Shown here: positions 45,733-55,449 of the stretch, in pieces
Layout of the letters: the number at the start of each line of letters is the position of its first letter
How positions within the stretch are numbered: position 1 is the first letter of the stretch
Source: Pseudomonas fulva
Lineage (GTDB): Bacteria > Pseudomonadota > Gammaproteobacteria > Pseudomonadales > Pseudomonadaceae
Direction: 5' to 3'
DNA: 64,000 nucleotides
Assembly: GCF_015680705.1 (NCBI RefSeq)
Contig: NZ_JADNYP010000006.1
Location: 1-64,000, forward strand
Made by a program: the position numbers and the translations under genes
Notes under the pieces: model-generated
What the model saw: the letters and a program-made list of their open reading frames with translations, nothing else
Told to the model about the DNA's origin: nothing
Database searches by the model: none

Positions 45733-46533
45733 ATGCGCCGCTGTTTCATCCTGCTGCATTGCCTGTTCAGCTTGCCTCTTGCCGCCGCGCAGCTGGACAT
45801 CGAGAGCGGTACCGGCCCGCAGCGCTGGCAGAGCGAGCAACTGCTTGCCCATCCGCAGGCGCGAGAAATCGTCATCGAGCAGGATGTCAGCTACAAGCGC
45901 CCGATGCGCTACCGTGCGGTACCGTTGGCCGTGGTGCTGGAAGGCGCCAGCGCCAGCGACCATCTGCAGGCGCTGGCGCGGGACGGGTTCGCCGCCGAGA
46001 TGCCGGCTGGGCCGCTGTTGCGCGACGGGCCAGCGCGCGCCTGGCTGGCGATCGAGGATCCGCTGCGCCCCTGGCCGGCACTGGGGCCAGGCAAGCCGAG
46101 CGCCGGACCGTTCTACGTAGTCTGGACCCAGCCGCAGGCTGCGGGGATACGCCCTGAACAGTGGCCCTTCCAGATCGTGGCCATTCGCAAGCTCGCCACG
46201 GTAGCCGAACGCTTCCCTGCGCTGCTGCCGGCATCCAGGCTGGCCACAGACGATCCGGTACGCAAAGGCTTCGCCCTGTTCCAACAGATCTGCCTGGTCT
46301 GTCACCGGCTCAACGACGCAGGCGATGCGCAGTTGGGCCCGGACCTGAACCTGCCACACAACCCGACCGAGTATTTCCAGCCAGGGTACCTGCGTCGCTA
46401 TATCCGCGACCCACAGAGCCTGCGGCGTTGGCCGCAAGGCAAGATGCCAGCCTTCCCACCGCAAGTATTGAGCGATCATGAGCTCGATGCGGTGCTGGCC
46501 TACCTGAGACACATGGCGCAGCGCAAGCGGTGA
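45733..46533 (+). CDS. Periplasmic c-type cytochrome with N-terminal sulfite-oxidase-like domain
   Basis: 266 aa. Signal peptide about 1-19. Residues ~20-160 resemble a molybdopterin-oxidoreductase-like or predicted redox partner fold (YKRPMRYRAVPLAVVLEG), with no cofactor motif. The C-terminal third is a monoheme cytochrome c: heme motif CLVCH, then GPDLNLP and axial Met in KMPAFP. It probably transfers electrons in the periplasm. It is convergent with azoR. Confidence 0.8.
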   Translation: MRRCFILLHCLFSLPLAAAQLDIESGTGPQRWQSEQLLAHPQAREIVIEQDVSYKRPMRYRAVPLAVVLEGASASDHLQALARDGFAAEMPAGPLLRDGPARAWLAIEDPLRPWPALGPGKPSAGPFYVVWTQPQAAGIRPEQWPFQIVAIRKLATVAERFPALLPASRLATDDPVRKGFALFQQICLVCHRLNDAGDAQLGPDLNLPHNPTEYFQPGYLRRYIRDPQSLRRWPQGKMPAFPPQVLSDHELDAVLAYLRHMAQRKR

Positions 46534-46599
46534 TCGAGCGCGCCTGAGGCGCCGCGGCACCATGAACCTGGCCTGCTGCCCGGTGAGTCAGCAGCCCTT

Positions 46600-47199
46600 T
46601 CAGGCCAGTTCAGCCATCCGCGCCTTGGCCTGGCTCAGGCCTTTCTCGAGCAGACTGCCGCCCATGTTCAAACCTTCGGCATGAATGAAGGTCACGTCCT
46701 GGATGCCGATGAACGCCAGCACCTGACGCAGGTACGGTTCCTGGTGATCACTCACGGCGCCGGCATGGATGCCGCCTCGGGCGGTGAGGACGATGGCCCG
46801 CTTGTCGGTCAGCAGCCCCTGAGGACCTTCGGGGGTGTAGCGGAACGTGATGCCGGCACGCAGCACGTGGTCCAGCCAGGCCTTCAAGGTACTGGGAATG
46901 GCGAAATTGTACATCGGTGCGGCCATGACCAGCACATCGGCTGCCAGCAATTCCTCGGTCAGCTCGTTGGAGCGTGCCAGCGCCTGCTGCTCCTCTGCGC
47001 TGCGCTGCTCTTCGGCCTTCATCCAGCCGCCGAGCAGCTGCGCGTCGAGGTGGGGAACCGGCGCATTGGCCAGATCGCGCAGAGTGATCTGGTCGTTCGG
47101 GTGAGCAGACTGCCAGCGCTCGACGAAGTCGCGGGTCAGTTGGCGGGAAACGGAATCCTGCTGGCGGGCGCTGCTTTCGATGATCAATACACGGGACAT
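46600..47199 (-). CDS. azoR: FMN-dependent NADH-azoreductase
   Basis: 199 aa, flavodoxin-like fold. FMN-binding SSARQQDSVSRQLTRDF and APMYNFAIPSTLKAWLDHVLRAG. Reduces quinones and azo bonds using NADH. ATG 47199 has GGAGG 5 nt upstream. It is divergent from a LysR regulator, the usual controller of such genes. Confidence 0.93.
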   Translation of the reverse strand: MSRVLIIESSARQQDSVSRQLTRDFVERWQSAHPNDQITLRDLANAPVPHLDAQLLGGWMKAEEQRSAEEQQALARSNELTEELLAADVLVMAAPMYNFAIPSTLKAWLDHVLRAGITFRYTPEGPQGLLTDKRAIVLTARGGIHAGAVSDHQEPYLRQVLAFIGIQDVTFIHAEGLNMGGSLLEKGLSQAKARMAELA

Positions 47200-47254
47200 G
47201 GTGGCCTCCATCGGCACGGGGTCGTCAAGCGATGGAGCAAGGTTAACCATGGAC

Positions 47255-47264
47255 TTATCGATAA
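47255..47264. promoter_or_regulatory. Palindrome in azoR/LysR intergenic region
   Basis: TTATCGATAA, a perfect 10-bp palindrome in an AT-rich 164-bp region between divergent azoR and its LysR neighbour. Candidate operator or promoter element. Confidence 0.4.
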
Positions 47265-47363
47265 AAAAGCGTAATTATTGACTCCTATATATCGAATTAA
47301 TTGTTTTCTTCGCTGCATGGACGCTTCCAGCAAGCGCGCAGACCCGCACGACAGGAGCAGCAT

Positions 47364-48287
47364 ATGAAAGCGCCACGCGTGACCCTCGACCAGTGGCGCA
47401 CCTTGCAGGCCGTGGTCGATCATGGCGGCTTCGCCCAGGCAGCCGATGCCTTGCACCGCTCGCAATCGTCGGTCAGCTACACAGTGGCGCGCATGCAGGA
47501 ACAGCTCGGCGTGCCACTGCTGCGTATCGATGGGCGCAAGGCGGTACTGACCGAAGCCGGCAACGTGCTATTGCGACGTTCCCGGCAACTGGTCAAGCAG
47601 GCCAGCCAGCTCGAGGACCTGGCCCACCACATGGAACAAGGCTGGGAAGCCGAAGTGCGCCTGGTGGTCGATGCGGCCTATCCCAGTGCGCGCCTGGTGC
47701 GCGCCTTGAGCGCCTTCATGCCGCAGAGTCGCGGCTGCCGCGTGCGATTGCGCGAGGAGGTGCTTTCCGGGGTCGAGGAAGTGCTGCAGGAGGGCGTCGC
47801 CGACCTGGCGATCAGCAGCTTCAGCATTCCTGGCTACCTAGGCACGGAGCTGAGCACGGTGGAGTTCGTCGCGGTTGCTCATCCTGAACACAGCCTGCAT
47901 CGGCTGGATCGGGCCATCACCTTCCAGGACCTGGAAAGCCAGCTGCAAGTGGTCATCCGTGACTCCGGCCGGGCGCAGCCACGCGATGTCGGCTGGCTTG
48001 GCGCCGAGCAACGCTGGACCGTCGGCAGCCTGGGCACCGCGGCCACCTTCGTCGGCAGCGGGCTGGGCTTCGCCTGGCTGCCCAGGCACATGATCGAGCG
48101 TGAACTGCGCGATGGCCTGCTCAAGGCGCTGCCGCTGGACCAGGGTGGCCGCCGTCATCCGCCGTTCTACCTGTACGCGAGCAAGGACAAGACTCTCGGC
48201 CCGGCCACGCAGATCCTCATCGACCTGCTGCGCCGCTTCGACACCGCGCCGCTGGACGTCCCGTTCACGGCCGTGGCCCACCCCTGA
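47364..48287 (+). CDS. LysR-family transcriptional regulator
   Basis: 307 aa. HTH in the N-terminal 60 residues (FAQAADALHRSQSSVSYTVARMQ), then an effector domain with DLAISSFSIPGYLG. AGGAG lies 6 nt before ATG 47364; the upstream open frame lacks homology. Divergent from azoR, so it probably activates that gene in response to a quinone-like or electrophilic signal. Confidence 0.88.
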   Translation: MKAPRVTLDQWRTLQAVVDHGGFAQAADALHRSQSSVSYTVARMQEQLGVPLLRIDGRKAVLTEAGNVLLRRSRQLVKQASQLEDLAHHMEQGWEAEVRLVVDAAYPSARLVRALSAFMPQSRGCRVRLREEVLSGVEEVLQEGVADLAISSFSIPGYLGTELSTVEFVAVAHPEHSLHRLDRAITFQDLESQLQVVIRDSGRAQPRDVGWLGAEQRWTVGSLGTAATFVGSGLGFAWLPRHMIERELRDGLLKALPLDQGGRRHPPFYLYASKDKTLGPATQILIDLLRRFDTAPLDVPFTAVAHP

Positions 48288-48589
48288 GGCCCCGCCTGGC
48301 CGATTGCGAGCACGACGCCCGCAAGCCCCGCCCGCAGCGACAGGAGGCGCTCGCCGGCTGGGCGCGGCGGAACGCATCGGCCATGGCAATGTCCCACTTG
48401 GGTGATCGAGGCTGACCTGGACAATAGCGGATACAACTCGAGGCACGCCAGGTGGCGTGCATGTCCTACACGTCGCTGGCGATCGGCGCCGATTCCCGGC
48501 ACGCTACGCCGCAGGACCCTTCCAGGGGTGCCCAACCAGACCCTGCTGCAATCCCGACCACCCTTCACTTTCCAAGGATCATCGAGCCC
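48288..48589. other. Intergenic region before the cyclophilin gene
   Basis: About 300 bases without a supportable gene. It contains a hairpin GCACGCC-AGGT-GGCGTGC (48443-48460), perhaps ending the LysR transcript. Confidence 0.4.
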
Positions 48590-49147
48590 ATGCTGAAGAA
48601 CATCCTGCTCGCCGCCTGTTCGCTTGCCTTCGCCGCCAACGTCCTGGCCTCCGACAAGCAGCCCCACGTCGTGCTCGACACCAGCTTCGGTGCCATCGAG
48701 GTCGAACTGAACGCCGAGAAAGCGCCGCTCAGCACGAAGAACTTTCTCGAATACGTCGACAGTGGCTTCTACGACAACACTATCTTCCATCGTGTCATCC
48801 CAGGCTTCATGGCCCAGGGCGGCGGCTTCACCGACACGATGCTGCAGAAACCCACCCGCGATCCGATCCGTAACGAGGCCAGCAATGGCCTGGCCAACGC
48901 TCGCGGCACCCTGGCCATGGCCCGTACCGCCAACCCCAACTCGGCCACCAGTCAGTTCTTCATCAACGTGGCCGACAACGACTTCCTCAACCCCGGCCGG
49001 GATGCCGGCTACGCCGTGTTCGGCAAGGTGACCAAGGGGATGGAGGTGGTCGACCAGATCGTCAACTCGCCCACCACGATCAAGAAAGGCATGCGCGACG
49101 TACCGGCCGACCCGGTGTACATCAAGTCGGCCAAGCGCATCGACTGA
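48590..49147 (+). CDS. ppiA: Periplasmic peptidyl-prolyl cis-trans isomerase (cyclophilin)
   Basis: 185 aa. Signal peptide about 1-21 (ANVLA). Cyclophilin core: [15 protein letters not shown] (catalytic Arg), [25 protein letters not shown], and [16 protein letters not shown]. Assists folding of exported proteins. The frame is open upstream to 48452 but homology starts here. Confidence 0.9.
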   Translation: MLKNILLAACSLAFAANVLASDKQPHVVLDTSFGAIEVELNAEKAPLSTKNFLEYVDSGFYDNTIFHRVIPGFMAQGGGFTDTMLQKPTRDPIRNEASNGLANARGTLAMARTANPNSATSQFFINVADNDFLNPGRDAGYAVFGKVTKGMEVVDQIVNSPTTIKKGMRDVPADPVYIKSAKRID

Positions 49148-49208
49148 CCCGCTGAGCACAGGGACGTGAACGGCCCAGGGTCGCGCCGAACAAGGAGTCA
49201 GGAAATCC

Positions 49209-51041
49209 ATGCTGTACCGTCGTTTCGAACGCATCATCGACATCTTCCGCGAGGCGCCATCCGAGGCGCCGCCAGGCAAGGTGCTGCCGTTCTACCTGTA
49301 CTACCTGCGCCAGGTCTGGCCGAGCTTCCTGGCCCTGCTGCTGGTGGGCCTGGTGGCTTCGCTGATCGAGGTGGCGATGTTCAGCTATCTCAGCCGGATC
49401 ATCGACCTGGCCCAGGGCGAGCCTGACCCCGGCTTCTTCACCAGGCACAGTGGCGAACTGATCTGGATGCTGGTGGTGGTACTGCTGTTGCGGCCGCTGT
49501 TCTTCGGCCTGCACGACCTGCTGGTCCACCAGACCATCAACCCCGGCATGACCAGCCTGATCCGCTGGCAGAACCACACCTATGTGCTCAAACAGAGCCT
49601 GAACTTCTTCCAGAGCGACTTCGCCGGGCGCATCGCCCAGCGCATCATGCAGACCGGCAACTCGCTGCGCGACTCGGCGGTACAGGCCGTGGATGCGCTG
49701 TGGCACGTGCTGGTCTACGCGGTCAGTTCGCTGGTGCTGTTCGCCGAAGCGGACTGGCGACTGATGGTGCCGTTGCTGGCCTGGATCGTGTTGTACGTCG
49801 CGGCCTTGTACCACTTCGTGCCGCGAGTCAAGGCTCGCTCCGTGACCTCTTCCGACGCGCGCTCACGGCTGATGGGGCGCATCGTCGACGGCTATACCAA
49901 CATCGCCACGCTCAAGCTGTTCGCCCATACCGACCACGAGCGCCAGTATGCCCGCGAGGCGATCAGCGAGCAGACCGAAAAGACCCAGCTGGCCTCGCGG
50001 GTGATCACCAGCATGGATCTGGTCATCACCTCGCTCAACGGGTTGCTGGTGGTCACCACCACGGGCCTGGCCCTGTGGCTGTGGAGTCAGTCATCGATCT
50101 CGGTGGGTGCGATCGCCCTCGCCACTGGCCTGGTGATCCGTATCGTCAACATGTCGGCGTGGATCATGTGGGTGGTCAACGGCATCTTCGAGAACATCGG
50201 CATGGTCCAGGATGGCTTGCAGACCATCGCCCAGCCGGTCACGGTCACCGACCTGCCGGACGCCGCCAGGCTTCAGGTGGCGCGCGGCGGCGTGCGTTTC
50301 GAGAAGGTGGACTTCCATTATGGCCAGGGCAACAAGGTCATCGACGGCCTGGACCTGGAGATTCGGCCCGGCGAGAAGATCGGCCTGATCGGCCCTTCCG
50401 GGGCAGGCAAGTCGACCCTGGTCAACTTGCTGCTGCGCCTGTACGACCTCGACGGTGGACGCATTCTCATCGATGGCCAGGACATCGCCAAGGTCACCCA
50501 GGCCAGCCTGCGGGCGCAGATCGGCATGATCACCCAGGACACCTCGCTGCTGCATCGTTCGATCCGCGAGAACCTGCTCTACGGACGCCCAGGGGCCAGC
50601 GAGCAAGAAGTCTGGGAAGCAGTGCGCGGCGCGCGCGCCGACGATTTCATCCCGTTGCTGTCCGACGCCCAGGGCCGTACCGGCTTCGACGCGCATGTCG
50701 GCGAGCGCGGAGTGAAGCTCTCCGGAGGCCAGCGCCAGCGTATCGCCATTGCCCGAGTGCTGTTGAAGAACGCGCCGATCCTGATCATGGATGAAGCCAC
50801 CTCGGCACTGGACTCGGAAGTCGAAGCGGCGATCCAGGAAAGCCTGGAAACGCTGATGCAAGGCAAGACGGTCATCGCCATTGCCCACCGCTTGTCGACC
50901 ATCGCCCGAATGGACCGGCTGGTGGTGCTGGAGAAAGGCCGCATCGTGGAGATCGGCAGCCACGCCGAGCTGCTGGCGCAGCAAGGGCTGTATGCCCGAC
51001 TGTGGCAGCATCAGACTGGCGGGTTCGTCGGGGTCGACTGA
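49209..51041 (+). CDS. ABC exporter, fused permease and ATPase
   Basis: 610 aa. An ABC transmembrane domain of six helices (about 40-330) is followed by an ATPase (about 360-600) with Walker A GPSGAGKST, Q-loop region, signature LSGGQRQRIAIARVLL, Walker B ILIMDEATSALDS and H-loop IAHRLSTIARMD. Half-transporter acting as a homodimer (MsbA/MDR-like). Substrate not evident. It follows ppiA by 61 nt. Confidence 0.9.
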   Translation: MLYRRFERIIDIFREAPSEAPPGKVLPFYLYYLRQVWPSFLALLLVGLVASLIEVAMFSYLSRIIDLAQGEPDPGFFTRHSGELIWMLVVVLLLRPLFFGLHDLLVHQTINPGMTSLIRWQNHTYVLKQSLNFFQSDFAGRIAQRIMQTGNSLRDSAVQAVDALWHVLVYAVSSLVLFAEADWRLMVPLLAWIVLYVAALYHFVPRVKARSVTSSDARSRLMGRIVDGYTNIATLKLFAHTDHERQYAREAISEQTEKTQLASRVITSMDLVITSLNGLLVVTTTGLALWLWSQSSISVGAIALATGLVIRIVNMSAWIMWVVNGIFENIGMVQDGLQTIAQPVTVTDLPDAARLQVARGGVRFEKVDFHYGQGNKVIDGLDLEIRPGEKIGLIGPSGAGKSTLVNLLLRLYDLDGGRILIDGQDIAKVTQASLRAQIGMITQDTSLLHRSIRENLLYGRPGASEQEVWEAVRGARADDFIPLLSDAQGRTGFDAHVGERGVKLSGGQRQRIAIARVLLKNAPILIMDEATSALDSEVEAAIQESLETLMQGKTVIAIAHRLSTIARMDRLVVLEKGRIVEIGSHAELLAQQGLYARLWQHQTGGFVGVD

Positions 51042-51228
51042 AGGTCGGGGCTGCTCGCCTGCCATCGGGACAGGTCTTCGGGGTCGCTGCATGCGGCCGC
51101 GAAGGCTTGTCCGGCGATGCGCGCACCCGCACAATATCCGACTTCATCTCCCGTCGCTGCCTGTCGGTCAAGCCATGTAGCTGCCCGACCAGCGCTGGAC
51201 CATGCCCGCTTCGACCGCAGGAACCTGC

Positions 51229-51609
51229 ATGAAACTCGACAAACTCGCCGCCATCGCCCGTCGCAACGAAACGCTGGCGCGCCCGGTGCTCACGCGTGAC
51301 AACACGCTGTTCGCCATCCTCGACCGCAAGCGCAACCTGTGGTGGTTCGAAGTGCCGGTCGCGCTGTTGCGCAAGGGACAGCCAGACTGGGTCAACCTGC
51401 TGCTGCATGCGCCCGACAGCGACGATCTGCAGCATCTGAAGGTCCCGATCAGTTTCCTTCGCGCTCACCAGGAACAGATGGAAATACGCCACCCTGGCAA
51501 GCGCCGCTCGACCATCAGCCTGGCGCTGAGCGCCGATCGCGATTCGCTGCTGCGTGACACGCGCCCAGGCGGCGAGCAGCTCGATTTCAGGCCGTTCCTG
51601 CAGGCCTGA
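51229..51609 (+). CDS. Hypothetical protein conserved-looking, unknown function
   Basis: 126 aa soluble: KLDKLAAIARRNETLARPVL, then WWFEVPVALLRKGQPDWVNLLLHAP and a basic C-terminal part (RHPGKRRSTISLAL). AGGA 7 nt before ATG 51229. Convergent with cvfB; the stop codons are adjacent. No domain recognised. Confidence 0.7.
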   Translation: MKLDKLAAIARRNETLARPVLTRDNTLFAILDRKRNLWWFEVPVALLRKGQPDWVNLLLHAPDSDDLQHLKVPISFLRAHQEQMEIRHPGKRRSTISLALSADRDSLLRDTRPGGEQLDFRPFLQA

Positions 51610-52446
51610 TCAGACCTGCTCGATGCGATCGTCATGGATGACGATCAGGCCCTGCTTGAACAAGCCCCCGATCGCCTTCTTGAAATTGCCCTTGCTGACG
51701 CCGAACAGGCGGCTGATCAGCTCCGGCGCGCTCTTGTCGGACACTTCCAGCGTGCCGCCCGCCTCTTCCAGGCGTTTGATGATCTGCGCCTGCAAATCGT
51801 CGGACAGCGCCTGGCCGACCGGCTGCAGGCTCAGGGCAATCTTGCCGTCGCTGCGCACCTGCTTGATGAAACCCTTCTCGCGCATGCCCGGACGCAGGAA
51901 CTTGAAGACCTCGTTCTTGTGGATCAGGCCCCAGTGGCGATCCTCGATGATCGCCTTGAACCCCATGGGCGTCTGGCCCACCACCAGAAGCCCCACGGCC
52001 TGGCCCGCCGCATAGCTGGCCGGCGTGCGATCGAGGTAGCGATCCAGGCGGGCAGTGGCGGTGATGCGCCGGGTGCGCTTGTCGAGATAGACGTGGACGA
52101 CGCAATAGTCGCCAATCTTCAGCGGGCGCTGCTCTTCGGAATACGGCATCAACAGGTCCTTGGTCAGCCCCCAGTCGAGGAAGATGCCGGCGTTGTTGAT
52201 GTCCTTGACCTTGAGGCTGGCGAAGCCGCCGACCTGCACCTTGGGCTTCTCGGTGGTCGCGATCAGCTGGTCCTCGCTGTCGAGGTAGATGAACACGTTC
52301 AGCCAGTCGTCGACCTCGCTGGGCACGTCCTTGGGAATATAGCGCCGGGGCAGCAGGATCTCGCCGTCGGCACCACCGTCGAGGTACAGGCCAAAGTCGG
52401 TGTGTTTAACGATTTGCAAACTGTTGTAACGCCCAAGCAAAGCCAT
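51610..52446 (-). CDS. cvfB: S1-domain RNA-binding protein, CvfB/YitL family
   Basis: 278 aa. Three S1-like OB folds (about 1-60, 65-135, 140-210) followed by a winged helix (SAPELISRLFGVSKGNFKKAIGGLFKQGLI). Matches CvfB of firmicutes, a virulence-related RNA-binding protein. GAGGA precedes the ATG. Role in Pseudomonas unproven. Confidence 0.9.
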   Translation of the reverse strand: MALLGRYNSLQIVKHTDFGLYLDGGADGEILLPRRYIPKDVPSEVDDWLNVFIYLDSEDQLIATTEKPKVQVGGFASLKVKDINNAGIFLDWGLTKDLLMPYSEEQRPLKIGDYCVVHVYLDKRTRRITATARLDRYLDRTPASYAAGQAVGLLVVGQTPMGFKAIIEDRHWGLIHKNEVFKFLRPGMREKGFIKQVRSDGKIALSLQPVGQALSDDLQAQIIKRLEEAGGTLEVSDKSAPELISRLFGVSKGNFKKAIGGLFKQGLIVIHDDRIEQV

Positions 52447-52571
52447 AACCGATAAATCCTCGAGACAAGGCGCCTATTCTACACCGAACCTGAGCAGACG
52501 CCTGCAACTGGCAGGAACCGCCTGTTCCCCACTGCGTCTACAACCTGGCACGCCCAAGCAAGGAATCGCTC

Positions 52572-53444
52572 ATGCCTGTCCGCCTGAACAACGCCCTGCG
52601 CACGCTCCTGGCCCTCTGCGCCGTGGCCCTGTCGCTGGCCTCTTGCAGCCGTATCGACCTGGCCTACCGCAATCTCGACGTGCTGGTCCCGTGGTCACTC
52701 GGCGACTACCTGGACATGAACCGCCAACAAAAGAACTGGCTCGACCAGCGCCTGAAACAGCACCTGGCCTGGCACTGCCAGACCGAGCTGCCTGGCTACC
52801 TGGACTGGCTCGACCAGATCCGGGCAATGGTCGCACGCAACGAAGTGACCGATCCGCTCCTGCGGCAACGCACCCGCGAGGCCCGGGAAGCCATCGACCG
52901 GGTCGCCGAAGCCATCACGCCTTCGGCGATCGAGCTGCTGGCCGGCATGGACGAGCGGCAGGTCGGCGAGATGCGCAAGGCCTTCGCCAAGGACATCCGC
53001 GAGCGCCAGGCCGAGTATGTGGACGTGCCGCTGGCCAGGCAGATCGACGAACGCGCCAAGCGCATGGAGAAGCGCATCCAGCCATGGCTTGGCGAGCTCA
53101 GCCAGGCCCAGCGACTGCGCATCGAGCGCTGGTCGCAAGCGCTGGGCGAGCAGAATCGCGCCTGGATCGCCAACCGCGCCCATTGGCAGGCGCAGCTGCT
53201 GGCAGCCATGGAGCAGCGCCAGACGCCCGCCTTCGAACCACGCCTGACGCAGCTGCTGCGACACAAGGAAAGCGTCTGGACCGAACAGTATCGCCTGGCC
53301 TTCGAGAACACCGAACGGCAGGCTCGCAGCCTGCTGGTGGACCTGATGCAGCAAAGCACGCCGGCGCAGCGCCAGCACTTGCAGGAACGCCTGGGCAAGG
53401 TGCGCGGGGACTTCAGTGAAATGAAGTGTCTGGGGAGGGGATAA
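52572..53444 (+). CDS. DUF6279 family lipoprotein
   Basis: 290 aa. Lipobox VALSLASCSRID, then LAYRNLDVLVPWSLGDYLDMNR, the family signature, and a mostly alpha-helical, arginine/glutamine-rich remainder. Exported and probably inner-leaflet outer-membrane anchored. Function unknown. A dispersed repeat begins 2 nt after its stop. Confidence 0.8.
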   Translation: MPVRLNNALRTLLALCAVALSLASCSRIDLAYRNLDVLVPWSLGDYLDMNRQQKNWLDQRLKQHLAWHCQTELPGYLDWLDQIRAMVARNEVTDPLLRQRTREAREAIDRVAEAITPSAIELLAGMDERQVGEMRKAFAKDIRERQAEYVDVPLARQIDERAKRMEKRIQPWLGELSQAQRLRIERWSQALGEQNRAWIANRAHWQAQLLAAMEQRQTPAFEPRLTQLLRHKESVWTEQYRLAFENTERQARSLLVDLMQQSTPAQRQHLQERLGKVRGDFSEMKCLGRG

Positions 53445-53445
53445 G

Positions 53446-53534
53446 GCTGCAAGCCGCAAGCAAGAGCAAGAGCAAGAGCAGAGCGCGGTGCCGATCCGTC
53501 TGTGGCTTGGCGCCTGGGGCTTGCAGCTTGCAGC
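53446..53534. repeat. Dispersed palindromic repeat, copy B
   Basis: 89 bp bounded by 16-bp inverted repeats with one mismatch (53446-53461 and 53519-53534). It shares the 23-nt core (53476-53498) and GCTGCAAGC-type arms with copy A at 20147. Three tandem AAGAGC hexamers lie at 53462-53479. It sits between a stop codon and the next gene's ribosome site. Confidence 0.65.
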
Positions 53535-53577
53535 TCCACGCTTCAAGCTCCCCTGCCCTGCATTCCCGGAGCGCCAA

Positions 53578-54456
53578 GTGAGCCCCATTGCCCTGACCCG
53601 CCTGCTGACCCTCGCCGCCATATGGGGTGCCAGCTTTCTGTTCATGCGTATCATCGCTCCCGAACTTGGCAGCGTGCCTACGGCCTTCTTGCGGGTGGCG
53701 ATCGCCTGTCTCGGCCTGCTGGCGATCTTCGTGGCCGCGCGGCTGCCGCTGGACTTCCAGGGCAAGCTTGGCGCCTGCATCGTCCTGGGCATGATCAACT
53801 CGGGGATTCCGGCAACGCTCTATGCCGTCGCGGCCCAGGTCCTGCCCGCCGGCTATTCGGCGATCTTCAATGCCACCACGCCGCTGATGGGTGTGCTGAT
53901 CGGCGTGCTGTTCTTCAACGAGGCGATGACGCTGGCCAAGCTAGGCGGGATCTTTCTCGGACTGCTGGGTGTCGGGATCCTCAGCGGCGCGGGGCCGGTC
54001 GCGCTGGACCTGGCCTTGCTCAAAGGTGCCCTGGCCTGTCTGGGCGCGACCACCTGCTATGGCTTCGCCGGATACCTGGCACGGCGCTGGGTCGCAGGCC
54101 TGGACAGTCGCCTTTCGGCGTTGGGCAGCATGATCGGCGCCACGATTCTACTGACGCCCTTGTTCGCCTGGGACTGGCTGTCCCGGCCGCCTGCCGACTG
54201 GGGCGGCGGGCAGGTCTGGCTGTCCTTGCTGGGCCTGGGACTGGTATGCACAGCCTTTGCCTATATCTTGTATTTCCGGCTGCTGGCCGAGACTGGCCCG
54301 GTCAAGGCCAGCACCGTGACGTTCCTGATCCCGGTATTCGGCGTGCTGTGGGGCGCCTGGCTGCTGAATGAGCCGTTGTCGATGGCGCACCTGTATGGCG
54401 GCCTGCTGATCGGTGCGGCGCTATGGCTGGTGCTCAAGCCACAGCGCACCGGTTGA
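53578..54456 (+). CDS. EamA/DMT-family transporter
   Basis: 292 aa, ten helices in two EamA halves: WGASFLFMRIIAPELGSVP at helix 1, LPAGYSAIFNATTPLMGVLIG closing the first half, and ASTVTFLIPVFGVLWGAWLLNEPLS in the second. GTG 53578 has GGAG 6 nt upstream; an in-frame ATG upstream lies within the repeat and is unlikely. Substrate unknown. Confidence 0.87.
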   Translation: MSPIALTRLLTLAAIWGASFLFMRIIAPELGSVPTAFLRVAIACLGLLAIFVAARLPLDFQGKLGACIVLGMINSGIPATLYAVAAQVLPAGYSAIFNATTPLMGVLIGVLFFNEAMTLAKLGGIFLGLLGVGILSGAGPVALDLALLKGALACLGATTCYGFAGYLARRWVAGLDSRLSALGSMIGATILLTPLFAWDWLSRPPADWGGGQVWLSLLGLGLVCTAFAYILYFRLLAETGPVKASTVTFLIPVFGVLWGAWLLNEPLSMAHLYGGLLIGAALWLVLKPQRTG

Positions 54457-54513
54457 AACCTGCCGTCGCGCTCGCTGCCTGGGTCTGACGAGGGCTTCTG
54501 GCAGACGCGCGGC

Positions 54514-55449
54514 TCAGAACAGCCAGCGGTACAGTGCGTAGACCACCAGCACGGCCAGCACCGGCCGGAGCACGCGGTAGGCCTTGGGATTGGCACGCTT
54601 GAAAGTCTTGACCCGGCTGCTGACGACGTTACTGAAGCGCTTGCTCCAGGCATAGGCCTGGTTGATCCCGCCGACGCGCTCGTCATCGGTGTTCTGTGGA
54701 GCGGTCGCTCGCCCGAGGAAGGCACTGACCTGGCGGTTGATACGGGTCATCAGCGGGCTGCTGAGCGGCCGTTCGACGTCGCAGAACAGGATCACCCGGG
54801 TGATGTCGGTTTCGTTCTTGACCCAGTGCACGAAGGTCTCGTCGAACATCACGTCCTCGCCATCTCGCCAGGCGTAGGGCTGCCCGTCGACATAGATCCG
54901 GCAGTTGTCCGAGTTCGGCGTGGAAAGCCCCAGGTGATAGCGCAGGGAGCCGGCGAACGGATCGCGGTGCGGGTTCAGGTGACTGCCGCCTGGCAGCAGC
55001 GCGAACATCGCGCCCTTGACGTTGGGGATGCTGCTGACCAGTTCGACGGTCCTGGGGCACAACGCCTCGGCCGAAGGCAGCGGCTTGTCGTACCACTTGA
55101 GATAGAAGCGCTTCCAGCCCTTCTTGAAGAACGAGCCGAAGCCGGCGTCGTTGTCCTTTTCGGCGGCGCGGATGTAGCCCTCGTCGAACAGGCGCATGGC
55201 CTCCTCGCGAATCTCCTGCCAGTTGTCCTTGAGCACGTCCAGCTCGGGGAAGCGGCTGCGATCGAGATAGGGCTTGGACGGTACGCCCGAGAACAGGTAC
55301 ATGAGGCTGTTGTAGGGGGCGAACAGCGCCGAGTGGTTGACGAACTGGCGCAGCACCGGCAAGCGCGCCTTGCCGCGCAGGTGCACGAACAGGACGCTGC
55401 CGACGAACACCAGCAGGATGGCCGCCTTGGCGAGGAAGGAAAAGGTCAT
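54514..55449 (-). CDS. lpxO: LpxO-like lipid A hydroxylase (Asp/Asn beta-hydroxylase family)
   Basis: 311 aa. N-terminal transmembrane helix (ILLVFVGSVLFVHL), then the dioxygenase domain with iron ligands in PHRDPF and the later FVHW, and the 2-oxoglutarate-binding Arg in DITRVILFCDVERP. A C-terminal hydrophobic segment (LRPVLAVLVVYALYRWLF) follows. Hydroxylates the secondary fatty acyl chains of lipid A at carbon 2. AAGGAG lies 7 nt upstream of the ATG. Confidence 0.9.
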   Translation of the reverse strand: MTFSFLAKAAILLVFVGSVLFVHLRGKARLPVLRQFVNHSALFAPYNSLMYLFSGVPSKPYLDRSRFPELDVLKDNWQEIREEAMRLFDEGYIRAAEKDNDAGFGSFFKKGWKRFYLKWYDKPLPSAEALCPRTVELVSSIPNVKGAMFALLPGGSHLNPHRDPFAGSLRYHLGLSTPNSDNCRIYVDGQPYAWRDGEDVMFDETFVHWVKNETDITRVILFCDVERPLSSPLMTRINRQVSAFLGRATAPQNTDDERVGGINQAYAWSKRFSNVVSSRVKTFKRANPKAYRVLRPVLAVLVVYALYRWLF

